Shown in pieces: positions 44,133 through 56,125 of a stretch of DNA of 64,000 nucleotides. Where the stretch lies: positions 868,001 to 932,000 of the forward strand of contig MU008170.1 in assembly GCA_010909165.1 (NCBI GenBank), written 5' to 3'. The notes under the pieces were generated by a model. That model searched no databases and was not told the DNA's origin. It was given only the letters and a program-made list of their open reading frames with translations. Position 1 is the first letter of the stretch. Each line of letters starts with the position of its first letter. Source of the DNA: Anthoceros angustus. Its lineage: Eukaryota > Streptophyta > Anthocerotopsida > Anthocerotales > Anthocerotaceae. The position numbers were made by a program, and so were the translations under genes.

Positions 44133-47090
44133 CTAGACAGAAGGAAGCTTTGAGAAAGCTAGGCGAATGGTGGACCCATTGAAGTTACCAGCATGCTTGC
44201 AGACGAGGGCCTCAGTGGCCTGCTCCTCGGTTTCGAACTGGACCAGTGCCTGCTTCTTGCCGTTGGACTCGAACACTTTGGCATTCAGAATAGAACCATG
44301 CACAGCAAGGTGCTGTGATATCTCCTCCACACTCACATCGGGCGGCAGGCTTGATACATGGATCATTTTCGTCGGAGCACAACAGTACCGGTAGTTCTTC
44401 GCAGCATTGCGATTGAAGCGGTTCAGATTCGACGTCGAGTAGTCATGAGTGTCTGGAGAAGGGTTGATTTGGGAGTGTTTGGAGAAATTCACATCCATCC
44501 GTTTGCCGAAAAGAGTTACACCCTGCATGTCCACCCGTCAACTTATTAGCTTCCTTCCGACTTTCAAAAGAAAGAAGCAAGACCGTCGCACAGACCTTGA
44601 GATAAGTGAACGCCAGCTCGGATTGAAATCCATCGCCCATCTGGATGAGGGCGTGGTCAGGCTTGTTGTGGAGAAGTTTGATGCGCATGATGTTCCCATA
44701 GTTCGAGAAGAGATTGAAAAGCTTGTCAGCATCCAATTTCTGAAATACCACCCCTTTCAAAGTCAATGAGGTCCGCACCCCACAACCATAATTCCATGTT
44801 CTACCAAAACAAGCTATGCACAGACAGGACACACGTACTTCAGGATTCAGATTCGAAACAAGCAGTGTGCTTCGATCATTTGTGCCTGTGATGCCAGCCG
44901 GAAGAACCCCTCCAAAAGCAGCAGCAGCTGCGGCTGCTGCTGCATTCCCCATCGGAACCTGAAGAACCTCACAATCAGTATTGCCATAAGGAGCTTGCAA
45001 GGACACGTGTTGACACTATGGTGAAGCAAATCATCTCTTACCTGGTAGGAATTCATGCCCATGCCCTGGGGAGGCCCACCAGACTGCTGATAACCGGCTT
45101 CATGGCATAGACGAGTCCAACACAATCAAGTCATTCACCCGAAAAGCATAGCTTCTTGGTGGGTGGGTATTCAAAAGAAGGGCAAGTCATTTAAATGCAG
45201 CTAGATGTAGGCACAGAGCTCATCAACCATGAGATGTAAGAGAATACCTGGCATTCCTGGTCTCGGGCCACCCCCCATGCTGTAAATATTACCTCCCTCA
45301 CCAAAAAGGGAAGTCTAAGCAATAAAAATTGGAAACCTGTCAGTCCGCTTGCAGATGGAACACACACATGGAAAAACACCGATGGCAAAAAATGAGTTCA
45401 GAAAGATGCACACGTATTACCATGACATTGTTGTTCAGAGGATTGCCAACAGGCCGGGATTGTTCAGATGGCAATTGTGCATTTGTAAAATCCCTGGAGT
45501 TAAACAGAGGAGGCAGCAGTCACTGAGCATAGTGACATGATACCGCCGGCTTCACTTTAATCTAGTGCACTGAGCACTCATAAGGTGGGGAATGAGAGGA
45601 AAAATACCTGGTCCTCTCATTGTTATAATTAACTTGTAATTCTTGAAGGCTGGAGAAACAAGAGAGGAACATGAGCACGACATCATCAGGACTATGTGCT
45701 GATGAAAGACTGCCAACCCAGGACCTTACTTAGAAAACTGGATGTCCAGCGTACAACAGCCATCGTAAATGTTGCGGCCCTGATCCGTCAAACAAGCAAA
45801 CAATCAGATTGTGAAGTACAATGCTGTTGCCAAAATACAGAATACAGTAAGATGACAGTCAAAAGATGACCTACTTGTAAGGTGTTTCGTGCTTGAGTGG
45901 CACTGAGCTGGGACGAATACTGCAGCAATGCTTGCAGTCCTGCAAGAGCAAGTCACATTCACAGAGTCTACAGTTGAGTCTAATACACAGTCATCCCTGG
46001 GCAAAATTGGGCAGAAGCATGAAGCAGCCCAAGTTCAGTAGCCTCAGGCGACAGCAGCGTGGTACCGATGTGCCTTACTCACCCTGGTCATATAGAAGAA
46101 GAGAAAGGCAAGATAGATGTAGAGAAGCAAGAGAGGAGACGAGAGAGAAGCTGACCAGCTGACTTCTGGAACGTGACGATCTTCTCGACAAAGCCATGAG
46201 GGGAAAACACTTGGTGCAGCACATCCACGGTAATAGGATAGAGCGGGTTGTGAATAGTGATTAAGAGAATTCGATTGGGCTGCAGTTCCTGAAGAAGGCC
46301 CCAATGTAGCCAGCAAAGAAGGAGCCAGGACGACGGAGAAGAGAGGACAGGGGTGAGAGAGAGCGAGAACTAAAGCAGCCTCCTGGAGGCGAAAAGAGAG
46401 CACAGAAGACAGCCAGCATGCGGAGAGAAAGAGTAACCATAAAGTGTGGGAAAGATTTGAGAGCAAGGGGATGGACAAGCATCTTAGCTTGGACGTCGGC
46501 AGACACATACCTGGTCATTGCTCTGCCGCCGCGGCTGTCCCGGCTGGTCCATCGTAGTAAGCTCTTGGTGCGAGGAGAACTGCATGTACACATTCCGCCC
46601 CCTGCCAAATTCCACATATTCACATTTCTACTCCTCCCATTTCGCCTCCACAACACATTACCACCACCTACAACACCACACCAGACCAAGTTTCGAAACC
46701 GCACCTCACAGTCGGCTGCACCGTAGAATAGTACTGCATGACGTTGATTGCGCACTGTATATCCTGCATCTGGAGCAAGGCCTGCAGGACACCGTACCCA
46801 AACCCACCCGTAAGCTACACACCCTCAGACGCCAGAACCAGGCTAGCTGGACCAAACACAGCCACGCACCTGATTCTTTGCCCGCAGCATAACTACCCTC
46901 TGCACCATTCCGAACGACTGCGCCAGTTGCAAGAGATCATGCTGCACAGAAAAGCAGGGCAAGGCAGGGGTCAGGCCGCCGCGCCGCCTCAGGATGCCAC
47001 CATTTGCGCTTCCCCCAGCAAGCGAAGGCTCACCTCGGATATCTCCGGTCCCACGTTTCGAATGTGCAGCACCTTGGACGGCTCAGTCAT
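44133..47090 (-). CDS. PTBP3-like: Polypyrimidine tract-binding protein homologue
   Basis: About twelve exons on the minus strand. The start is MTEPSKVLHIRNVGPEISE at 47090. RRM1 is completed in the next exons. RRM2 reads PNRILLITIHNPLYPITVDVL ... GFVEKIVTFQKSA (about 46290-46160). A linker with NMTEPS-like text is absent, but a Gly/Met-rich segment and an Ala run (GNAAAAAAAAAFGG) occur near 44920-44960. RRM3 is STLLVSNLNPEKLDADKLFNLF ... RIKLLHNKPDHALIQM. RRM4 is KMIHVSSLPPDVSVEEISQHL ... ALVQFETEEQATEAL, ending LAFSKLPSV. This order matches the plant PTBP3 class (four RRM-like domains, PTB/hnRNP-L type). The protein binds CU-rich RNA and controls splicing. Its own introns have long pyrimidine tracts, so autoregulation is possible but not shown. 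Confidence 0.93.
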
Positions 47091-47597
47091 GGCGCCTGCA
47101 AGCCACCAGGCAGCCCGGCGCTCGCTCACAGCGCGGCAGCGGCCAGAATACTATTAGGGCAGGGCAAGGTCCGTGACAGACGCTCGGGGCCCTGGCTCTG
47201 CCGGCAACGGAGGAGCAGAAGCGCGTGGCGTCGTTGCTCCGTTTGCTGTGTTTCCTGCAATGTCCATGGCGGGTGCCGGTGCCCGCATTCTCCCTCCCGC
47301 CCGCCATATTTTTTATTTTTCACCTCCGTTTTTCACCCATGGCAGTATCATTTTCACCTCATTTCATCCTGATTGCCTTACTTCCTTCGACCTCGGCCAC
47401 CTCGGTCCTCCGGCTATGGTATATATCAGATGCCCGCACTCGGATCGTGGCGCACAGGCTTCTGCGTTCTCCGGTCTGAGGGGGTGAAGAGACCCTGGGA
47501 AATCGCGTCTTCTGGGCCGAGCTTCACGTCCTGCGTGCCTTGTCCCGGCTAATCCGAGGGTTTATCTGAGGCGACTCGAGGAATCTGAGAGGGCGTC
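47091..47597. promoter_or_regulatory. Divergent promoter region of PTB and PEX13
   Basis: 507 bases separate the two start codons on opposite strands. The middle (47300-47380) is AT/pyrimidine-rich; both flanks are GC-rich leaders. Confidence 0.5.
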
Positions 47598-48949
47598 ATG
47601 TCGGGTGAGTGAGTGTACATTGTTTGCTCGTGTTTGCGGTGGCTCGGTAGGGATAGAATGCAGGAAACGAGTGAGACGCGTTTCAGGGAGCGGTGGGAGG
47701 AACGCACGTTTCTAGTGAGCTGAGATTGCTGATCGTGGCGGTTCGAGCTCAGCAGGAGAGCTAGGGCTGCGGGATTGTTGTGGTTGAGTGGTAGATCGTG
47801 GAATGGCAGGGAATTGGAAGGGGAGCTGATTGGATGTGTGGCAGGCCGTCCGCCGAAACCCTGGGAGCGAGCTGGAGGAACTAATGCAGCTGCTGCTGCT
47901 CCTGCTGATTCTGGAGCTGCCTCGACCAGCGAGGTGAAGCCCGGAGAGAGCCCGAGTGCGGCGGGGACAGGAGTTGGTAGCCCGAATGTTGCGGGTAGGC
48001 CCATGCCACCGAGGCCCTGGGAACGACCGAATGTCGGTGAGTGATAGCTGTCTGCTGCACTTGGACAGGAGATGGATGGTGCTTGCGGCAGTGCTGATGC
48101 TTTTTCTTGCGTCTGATTCAGGGGGATATGGAGGTTATAGTAATACAGTTGGAGGTTATGGTAGCACAGTGGGAGGGTATGGTAGCGCTGGGTACGGAAG
48201 CACAGGGTATGGAGGTATAACACCTTACAATCGTCAAACGTATGGGAGTTATGGAGGGGGTTACGGTTCTGGATATGGAGGTTATGGTGCCGGAGGAATG
48301 TATGGCAATAATATGTACAACCGGTATGGAGTCTATGGGGGTATGTCTGGTATTGGTTATGGCGGGGGAATGATGGGAGGTCCCTACGGTGGCGGCCTTT
48401 TGGACCCGAACAATCCGAATGGACCTGGTGGTCCGCCTCCGAGGGCACCCGGTTTCTGGCAGACCATGTTGCGTGTGGTAAGTGCAGACTATACCTCTGT
48501 ACTCCGAGCCTTATGCTGCAAGAACGGGGAGTCTTCCAACTGGTAGAAGGGAAATCCTGATGAATGTTTCTGTTGTTGTTCACTCAGCTGCATGGAGTCG
48601 TCAGTGTCTTTGGACGAATTACAATGCTGGTTGATGAGAATACGCAAGCTTTCCACTTCTTCATCACCGCCCTTCTACAGGTACACCATTCGTTGCACGA
48701 GGTTTTAGGTTGGGCTTTTGTTGGCTTGAATTCTAACAATTGCTTGTGCTGCTTTCACAGTTAGCAGATCGAGCTGGACTGCTGTATGGTGAGTTGGCAC
48801 GGTTTGTCTTCAGGTTGCTGGGTATCCGAACAAGGAAACGGAAGGGCGACGTATCTGAGTTAAAAGGTCCAGAAGGAGTTTTGCCACTTGATGATAAGCC
48901 ACATCATGAAGGTGGCGGGTGGGACAATGTGTGGGGAGGTAGTAGTTAA
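47598..48949 (+). CDS. PEX13: Peroxisomal docking protein PEX13
   Basis: Exons: 47598-47604 (only ATG TCG G), 47845-48036, 48122-48477, 48588-48680 and 48761-48949; about 278 residues. The N-terminal part has the twice-repeated RPPKPWERA / PPRPWERP motif, which binds the PTS2/PTS1 receptors in the family. A long Gly/Tyr repeat follows (GYGGYSNTVGGYGS, YGAGGMYGNNMYN). The C-terminal part is FWQTMLRVLHGVVSVFGRITMLVDENTQAFHFF ... LYGELARFVFRLLG, the two membrane helices. As in other plants there is no SH3 domain. PEX13 works with PEX14 to import matrix proteins; its YG-rich region forms the import gel. The seven-base coding exon 1 is typical of this gene in plants. Confidence 0.92.
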
Positions 48950-49330
48950 AGTCCAGCGTCAAGAGCATTTTCTCGCTGGTTAGGACTAATTAGCACCCCC
49001 ACCATCGTCACTGCAACTGTACCATATCGAGATGTGATCCGTCATGCCTGGGTTTTGCTTCATAAGGTGCGTGTACAGTCCGAGTCTGTACACGCAGTGC
49101 TTGCAACATCGATGGATGACTCCTGAATCATAAACGACTGATACGCGGTTGATGCACGGAAGGATCATACTAATGTAATGAAAGATTTACCGAGTATCTA
49201 TGTACGTTGTGAGGGCCCGTACCACTAACGGGCATGTCCTAAGCTACCCCCTGTGCTTCATAACATCGTCACCCCATTCTGGGAGAGGCGTTTTGCAGAG
49301 CACTTAGCATCAGCATGGCTCCGAGAAAGT
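48950..49330. other. Convergent 3' UTRs
   Basis: Between the PEX13 stop and the membrane-protein stop. No other signal. Confidence 0.5.
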
Positions 49331-50157
49331 TTACTGCACCCAACTGCCATGCCCAAGGAGCTCTTAGGATAAACTGATTGGCGGTGGAAATAACGAAATT
49401 GCATTTCCGGTGTCAGGAAACGACAGACTCACCAGAAGAAGTGGGGGCGATATGGCACCTATCGAAACAAGCCAGCAGAAACTGAAGAACAAGAACTGCG
49501 AATGAAGCACAGAATGAGACGTCAATGAAATGCACGTCATGCCGCAGTGGCTTGGAAACCGAAACCGAAACGATGGCTTAGGGCTTACCATCCGCCCCAC
49601 TACTGTTGACAGGTAGAAAGCATCTGCACCATTCATGCCCTGTGCATCACCCAGAGCAGTGCCGATGTAGTAGACTCCAAAGACCTACAGCCACCCCATG
49701 GAATCGCGTCATTCCTCTGAAGACAGCTGTGCTTGTATTGTAAAACAGCACCTGCCAGTAAGCTTTGGTGTTGCTTACCACAGCAAGGACGGCTCCAACT
49801 TGAATCCAGCCAACAGAGACGCTGTGAAGGTCAAACAGAAGACCTGCAAGACTTCAATCTGGTTATGACACGTGATGAGCCAAGGATAAGGTAGCTGAAC
49901 AGTACACTACGATAGGCTACTCACCAAAGATTTTCTTGGGAAACAGGAGAGTTGCAAATCCAAGTATTGAGATGTAACATCCTGTGAACAAAGCTACTTG
50001 TGCTGGCCTTCGCATTTTCTCCACGGTCCTGCCCTTCTCCAATCTCTGAGTGCTCCTCATCCTTTCCATTCGTCTTGTTCCAACCATTAGCAGGTCTGGA
50101 ATGACTTCTTCGCTCACATTGAACTTGTCAAAGCGCTGTTCTGATGCTGGCCGAATG
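49331..50157 (-). CDS. Four-helix plant membrane protein of unknown function (5' end not found)
   Basis: Four minus-strand exons. Exon (50157 to about 49921): IRPASEQRFDKFNVSEEVIPDLLMVGTR, a basic stretch, then helix QVALFTGCYISILGFATLLF. Next (about 49844-49778): GLLFDLHSVSVGWIQVGAVLAV. Next: VFGVYYIGTALGDAQGMNGADAFYLSTVVGRM. Last: FCWLVSIGAISPPLLL, then probably ELLGHGSWVQ and TAA at 49331-49333. It resembles a conserved plastid/membrane protein family in plants that I cannot name. The first exon starts with a 3' splice site (CTGCAG) and has no good in-frame ATG upstream; only 131 bases separate it from the MinC stop. Either a first exon lies inside the MinC gene, or translation starts at an internal Met. 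Confidence 0.6.
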
Positions 50158-50288
50158 CTGCAGTCATGGAGAGGGGAGGCACATCAGACACCATTCATGC
50201 AACCAGAACTCCACCTCCAAAGCCCTCCCGACTTCCTAAAGAGAGACGCTACAGCAAGGCTTACAAGGAGGTAAGAGGACTGCTTCTT

Positions 50289-51359
50289 TTACCAAATCAC
50301 ACCATCCTTTGACAACGATGCCACTTCAGGGTGAGGAGCAACCTCTCCATCGGGACCAGCTGCCATTTTGTTAGAGATTCGAATCTCGTTAGGCGCCATG
50401 CTGAGAGCCACAATGACGGCATCACTATCACCCGACCGCCCGGCATGAGCATCTCCCAGAAGCCGACCCAGCACGATCACATCTCCATCTGCCACAACAT
50501 GACCTCCCCTATTTACATCACCCATGACCTGTTACAGAATAAAAACATGGCATTAAAGCCAACAACACAAACAATTGACCAACCAGTAGCGCCACCCTTT
50601 GTCTCAGAGCCATCAGTCGTGACTTACTACGATAGTGCCTGAATGCTCCACAAATTCTCCGAACCGAATTGTTCTTCTGATGTACAGGCAAGGAGCCCCT
50701 TGAGCTGCTTCTTTCGATTTCTGCTTCTCCTTGGGTGCAGTCACCTGGTGAAGCCAGGACCACGGGGGATCAGGTTTTCCATACACCTGGAACTCCGGTT
50801 TCCTGGTCCAGAAGCTCGCGCCTCCTCCTGCTTGCGCCCTCGGAGCATGTCTCTGTCCCGCAATCGTTCTTCTTCCGGACCAAGTCCACACCGTCTCTCC
50901 GCAACACGCATCACTCCAGCAAGCCCCACTCCTTAGACCTAGAGGCACCTGCGCACTTCTAATTCTACCCGCGCTAAACCCAAATGCGGCCTGATCCAGG
51001 CGAGACTCAACTGGCAGAAGGAGCTGAGAAGACATAGCAGACCCACATCCCACTCTGCCTGTAAGATCCCGCCAGACAAGAAGTCCAGGCTCCGGTCCCG
51101 ATAAAAAATCTTCCCGCGCTTGCGTCTTGATGAGGGCGTTGCCCCACGCAATGTGCACAGTCCGGGCCATCACTGCTTCTTCAAACGTCTGCCTGGATGA
51201 TGTTGTTCTGCAGGTCTGGTTGTTTGTCCACACTCCAATCTGGCTACAAAAATCTCGAGCCTGTGCATCAGAAGAGCGACGATGTCTCTGTACCAGATGA
51301 TCGAGAGGACTGACAGAAAGCCAAAGGTTGCTGACATCCCCAACGAATTTTTTCTTCAC
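50289..51359 (-). CDS. minC-like: Septum-site protein MinC homologue (C-terminal domain clear)
   Basis: Exon B (50528-50289) and the 3' end of exon A (down to 50627) together give CLYIRRTIRFGEFVEHSGTIV-VMGDVNRGGHVVADGDVIVLGRLLGDAHAG, then SDAVIVALSMAPNEIRISN and PEVASLSKDGVIW before TAA. This is the right-handed beta-helix MinC C-terminal domain with its G-D-V-N-x-G and GRLxGxAHAG motifs. Upstream, exon A is open to 51359 but its text is low-complexity and I cannot place the N-terminal domain; further splice sites are likely (TTTCTGTCAG near 51304). In bacteria and some plastids MinC with MinD blocks FtsZ ring formation away from mid-cell. No MinC is known in Arabidopsis, where ARC3 fills this role. 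Confidence 0.75.
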
Positions 51360-51733
51360 CGATGATCGACTTACCCAGCATTTTCAGCCAGCGATGCAAT
51401 GGCGTTGAGGGATCGGCTGGCATTCGACTTTGCGTTCCTTTTTCGGTTTCATGGCACATGTACACCACAAAGCCCAAAACCCTGCAAGGCGTATGTCCTG
51501 AGCAGACAAGAGTCTGGTGATAATTTAAACACTCCCTCCAAGATGGTATGCTATGGAGTCCGGCCACCGGCGTTTCTTTCGAACAACAGTCATAGAGTCC
51601 TCAACTGCGTGTACCAGCAGCAGCAACTGTGGCTCATCACGAACTGAACAAGGGAGAGCGATGGAGGAAGAGCAATGTCGTTAATCTGACAACAGGGGGA
51701 TGGGCGAGTGCTTGTGTACAGCTCTCATTGACG
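51360..51733. other. MinC upstream region or missing 5' exon; DYRK 3' UTR
   Basis: On the minus strand 51420-51361 reads ASRSLNAIASLAENAG followed by GTAAGT, a plausible coding exon of the MinC gene with a donor. The rest looks like DYRK 3' UTR. Confidence 0.4.
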
Positions 51734-54700
51734 TCAAGAAGAATTGCTCTCATATGGATGTGACAGCCAAGGATGTTTCAGTGCCTCAGAGGAGCTTGGA
51801 CGCTTCTCTGGATTTATCTGTAGAAGGAAACCGACAAAGTTGACAAACCCTTGATCTCCCATTCGCAAGCGGTGTGCTAGCGACGTCTTCTTGGGTAGAA
51901 GGTACTCCAACTGGTCCGTGTCCTGCAGGGAAGCAGCCATCTCAAGCGACCAAAATCAGCTCATCATGGGCAAAGGATGCAACCCTCTTGCTACCAAGAG
52001 ACCAAGAGGGATAGGACATGCACACTAAATGCAGGCTCTTCGCAAAACCTTAAACACAACACCAACATTTTCAGGGCTTAAAGGAAATATACTCACTGGA
52101 TTCCGCTCATACAGAGTGTAATTTCTTGTAAAGTACTTGTGGGTGTCATGTCCTCTAGCAAGCATATCAGGGTCGAATGGCCCAAGAATGCCCACAACTC
52201 TTGCAAGTAAAGTCGCAATAGAATCATTCTGGAAAAGTACCTGCATCGGTCCACAACCTCGGTTGGCATCTAGATGTTTATGTCCGCTGAGTTCTCACCC
52301 AATCAACAGTCACAACAGGAAATGGTGAAAAGGGGTGGAACTTACGTTCCCAGAACAAAGCTCTGCCAGTATGCAGCCCAGAGACCAGATGTCTATCTTC
52401 TGGTCATAGGGGAGTCCTATGATGACTTCTGGTGCACGGTAGGACCGTGACTGCACATAAGAGCAAAGATGGTCCGTTTGAAAGCAGCTACTGCCAAGGT
52501 CAATCACCTTAACCTCGCAGCGGCTGTAGCTCTTGACCAAAATGTTTTCAGGCTTCAAATCGCAGTGGATGAGACCCAAACCATGAATGAATTCCAGCGC
52601 CTCTAGACATTGTCGAGTGATAGACTGCAAATGATCATGCACAAGGTACAAGCTTGACATGTAAGAGGCAAATACAATGAGAAATGGCTGAAATCAGATA
52701 CCCACTCCAAACGAACCACGCAAGCCCCTGCATCAACAGAGTATGCTCACCTGCAATCTATGCATTGTGAAATATACTTCTCCTCCAGACTCCCTGTTGT
52801 ACTTGTGGAACTCATAAAGATTTGCACGCAATAGTTCGCACACAATGAAGAGGTGCTCCTGCACTTGTATTTCGTCAGGAACTTGCCAAGACGCTTCCTC
52901 CTAATCTCATAGAAACACACATGAATGTGCAACACTTACTCGGTGATAGAAATAGTCATACAGTCGCAGGACATGATATTTGTCAGCAGGATCATTTTTG
53001 TTGATGAACTTGAGGAGCTTGATTTCATCAAGACTCTGATCAAAAAAATCTTTGTTATTCTTAATAATCTTCATGCAGACATCCATTCCCGTTTGCAAGT
53101 CGTGAGCTTGAATTGCTCTGCTGAAAGCTGCTGCTCCTAAATACTCTGTAACTTGATAACGACCAGCTATCACCGAATTTATCACCACAGGGAACTCCTT
53201 GTCTTCCTCAAATCCAGTCCTACAAGACACTTAGCTTATCACTGGGTATTAGATAGTAAAAATTTTCAAGACAAAGCATACGCAGGCTACAATAGCTTCA
53301 CTACGTCTTTCACACGTCCTGGTAAATGCACCTCAGAAATGCACAAACAGAAATCTCAAGGGCATTACACTTGTATGCCCACTCATGTCCTCAAGGAGAT
53401 GAATGGGCATACAAGTGTCATGTCCTTGAACCAGAAAGACCATGCACAAAATGCCACAGCTTCTGCTTAAACCTGAAATACCATGGAAAGACAACAGCTT
53501 TTGCAGACACACATGAACAACTCCCTTACTTATTTTTTCGATGCACTATTTTCAGGTGAAAAGTCTCAAACTCTTCTTCCTCCGGTTGTGGGTGTTTTTG
53601 GAACAATGTTCCAGCTCGTGGGGCCCGGGATATGTGATCCAGGTCCACATCCTCATGCTCAAGTTTTTCTGTTCTCAGTCTCTCCTGGTCCTCTTGCTTC
53701 TTGTCCACAAGCAGTTGCGCATCACTTTGCCCTTGCCGGAGATTTAGTGATAGCGCTAGCTCCAACTCCAGTTCTTTACCCTGGTCGTCCTGTCCCCCAT
53801 TTTCAGGCTCCTGGCCTGCCCCTTGCTCCAGCCTATCCTTCAAACCCTGTTCATGCCCTTGACCGAGACTCCTCCTCTGCATCTGCCCTTGCTCCTGCCG
53901 CTCCTCCTCCTTCTGTACTTGCCCCTGCCCGGACCACAGCCGTAGGTGGCCCTGCCCTTCCTTCTCCTGCCCCGGCACCTCACCATGCCCTCGTCCCTGC
54001 TCATCCTCATGCCTATGACCTTCACCTAGCTCTTGCCTTGCACCTGTGCCTGCCGCTGGCCCCGGGCCCAGCCGATCTTCACCAGGTCCGTGTCCCAAAA
54101 CCTGGCCTATTCCATGCCAGGGCCCCGGCCCTTGACCCTGCCCTTGCTCGCCACCAGAAACATCCCTTGCATCATCCATATGAGCTTGACCAACCGTAGA
54201 TAGACTTAAAAGACCCTCAGTCGTGGAGGCAGCAAGTGGACCGGACTCCGTGCTCAGCCGCCTCCATGAAGCCAATGTTCGATCAGGTGCTATGATCGCA
54301 TCACCAAAGCTGGTACTTTGGGTCGCCACATCTACCAGGTCCTTCACTGCCCATGAAGAGCTCTTCAAGTCTGCATTCAGCATCACAGTTGTTTCACCGG
54401 GTCCACAAGGCGGGGAGAAAGAAAACCCTTCAAACCCAGAGGCCTCACCAACTTCTTGCTGGTGCTTGACCTTCACAGACGGGTCAGCTACCAGTCTTGC
54501 CCGCTCTGCCATGCACCACTCATGGCTGCATGGTTCAGCACAAACACTGGGAATACTGTCCCCTCCATCCAACGGCGGTCCCACTAGTCTGCCTTCATCA
54601 TCAACAGCTTGTGCCTGCGAACTTCTGCTCTTCCAAACTGCAAACCCGTCAGACCTGGAGCCTCCTGCCTCAAAGTCCATAAAACCGTCTCCTCCATTGC

Positions 54701-55784
54701 TGGACGGCCCCCCGCCATCCCTCACATCACCCCTCCTATCACCCCAGAACTGCACTCCATAACTACCCTCCGCAAGGCTTCCGGACACCGGAGGATCAAC
54801 CACATTCGATCGGAAGTCGTAGAAATCGGGATCCGGCATTGCCAGGTGCACTTCAGCGCCCTGTGCATCTGCCTGCTGCACGGTTGTGTCCACCAGATCA
54901 TCCGGACTGCCAGGCTTCAGACTCTCCACAGCCTCCAGCTTATCCGGCTTATTCAGATAATACTCCTCTCCCGAGAAATACGAGTCGTCCTCCACAAAGG
55001 ACGGATTCTCCAAATCATCTCTCTCATTCTCACTTTCAGGCAGAGCCTGGCTGCCCAGACTGGGCGTTGCCTGCTCATCCTCACTCGGATAATCCACCTC
55101 ATGTGTTAGAAACCACTCCTCGTCCACAATAGGCTGTCTGTGATAGCCAGGGTCATCATCATCGTCATAAGTGTCCGAATTCCAATCTTCGTCCGAAATA
55201 TCACTCCCAAAATCGCTCGGCCCAGCTTCGGCAGTCGCAAACCCTGACAGCAGCTCCAGCCCATTTCCCACTATACCCTGGCTAACCGACGGCCGGCCAA
55301 TTCTTGCACCTGCAAATGCAGCACACTCCATGTTAAAGCCAAACACGAAATAACCAAAGAAAAAGAAATCATTTTCTGGGCCAGTCCATGCAAAGCCCAG
55401 CCTTTGATTCCACCTTTCCCTGACCGATGCACAGCGTTCCCCAAGTGAAAGGCGTCGGCAGAGCTGCCTCGCCACTCCATTGCTGCAAACAGGAAGACAG
55501 CTGAGAATTACATGACTCCAAACGACTTACGGGAGCAGGCAGCATGTCTGACAGGCCATATATATACCTGAAGAAGCTGTATCCCGGCCTACAGGTACAT
55601 CCAGAAAGGAGCCCAACCCGGAGGCAAACTCTGGAACACTCAACCACGTGCAAGGGTCCCCTGCCATTGCCCGCTCTTCCATGGGACCAAGGCTGTGCTC
55701 CAGTTTGTGACCTGCTGAGTGAAGCTTGAGAGGAGGAAGTTTGGGAAGTTCTGCGGCAATTTGAGCCAGCGTCTTGTCATTCAT
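51734..55784 (-). CDS. DYRKP-like: Plant DYRK-family protein kinase (DYRKP type)
   Basis: Exon 1 (55784-55568) gives LPPLKLHSAGHKLEH and SFLDVPVGRDTASSG. Exon 2 (55309-53530, 1780 nt) gives RIGRPSVSQGI, an acidic part (WNSDTYDDDDDPGYHRQPIVDEEWFLTHEVDYPS), a long Gly/Gln/Glu-rich tract and EEFETFHLKIVHRKN. The kinase domain follows over about seven exons: AGRYQVTEYLGAAAFSRA, VCMKIIKN (ATP Lys), LLRANLYEFHKYNRESGGE, HCDLKPEN, VIDLGSSCF (DLG instead of DFG, normal for the family), YVQSRSYRAPEVI and KIDIWSLGC. It ends KHPWLSHPYESNSS. All catalytic residues are present. Plant DYRKPs usually have a further N-terminal LisH-like exon (EFLRKN type); it is not found here, and a 3' splice-like CTGTGCCAG at about 55834 suggests an upstream exon lost behind the inserted retroelement. 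Met 55784 is therefore provisional. Confidence 0.9.
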
Positions 55785-55909
55785 CTTTCTCTTGGCCTGA
55801 TCTCGTTCAATCCTTGGGGACGACTTCCCCCTGGCACAGCATGTTGTTGCACCACAACAGCCACGCCCCGCCCTGCTTGCTCCTCCCCCACGCGCACCTT
55901 TACAACATA

Positions 55910-56125
55910 CAAGCAATACATTATTATGCTTTTATGCGCTCTGCCGCCCTTGGTAGACGGGCTCATTATAGCTCCCATTCCGCGGGGGAGGAAAATCAGA
56001 AAAACACATTTGTGCGTTATCTTTCGTCTCAAAAAAATTCGAACACAAACGCACATTGGTGCATCGCTTGAATCGCATAAGAACATAGGTACATCCGCTA
56101 AATCGCTAAAAGGGCATATGTACAT
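55910..56125. other. Boundary between DYRK gene and retroelement
   Basis: AT-richer DNA with CGCATA/GCACAT words (CGCTTGAATCGCATAAGAAC, CGCTAAATCGCTAAAAGG). It carries no exon that I can recognise. Confidence 0.4.

Noticed and set aside
47549-48583. 344-codon minus-strand ORF opposite PEX13
   Set aside because: It is the shadow of the Gly/Tyr repeats, giving a His/Tyr/Leu-rich nonsense text.
53483-54199. Plus-strand Pro/Ala-rich ORF of 238 codons
   Set aside because: It is the antisense of the Gly/Gln repeat tract in the DYRK exon; GC-rich repeats leave all frames open.
55310-55475. Upstream start (MARQLCRRL) for the DYRK long exon
   Set aside because: The family reading continues from exon 1 (VPVGRDTASSG) to ARIGRPSVSQG across a good donor-acceptor pair, so these codons are intron.
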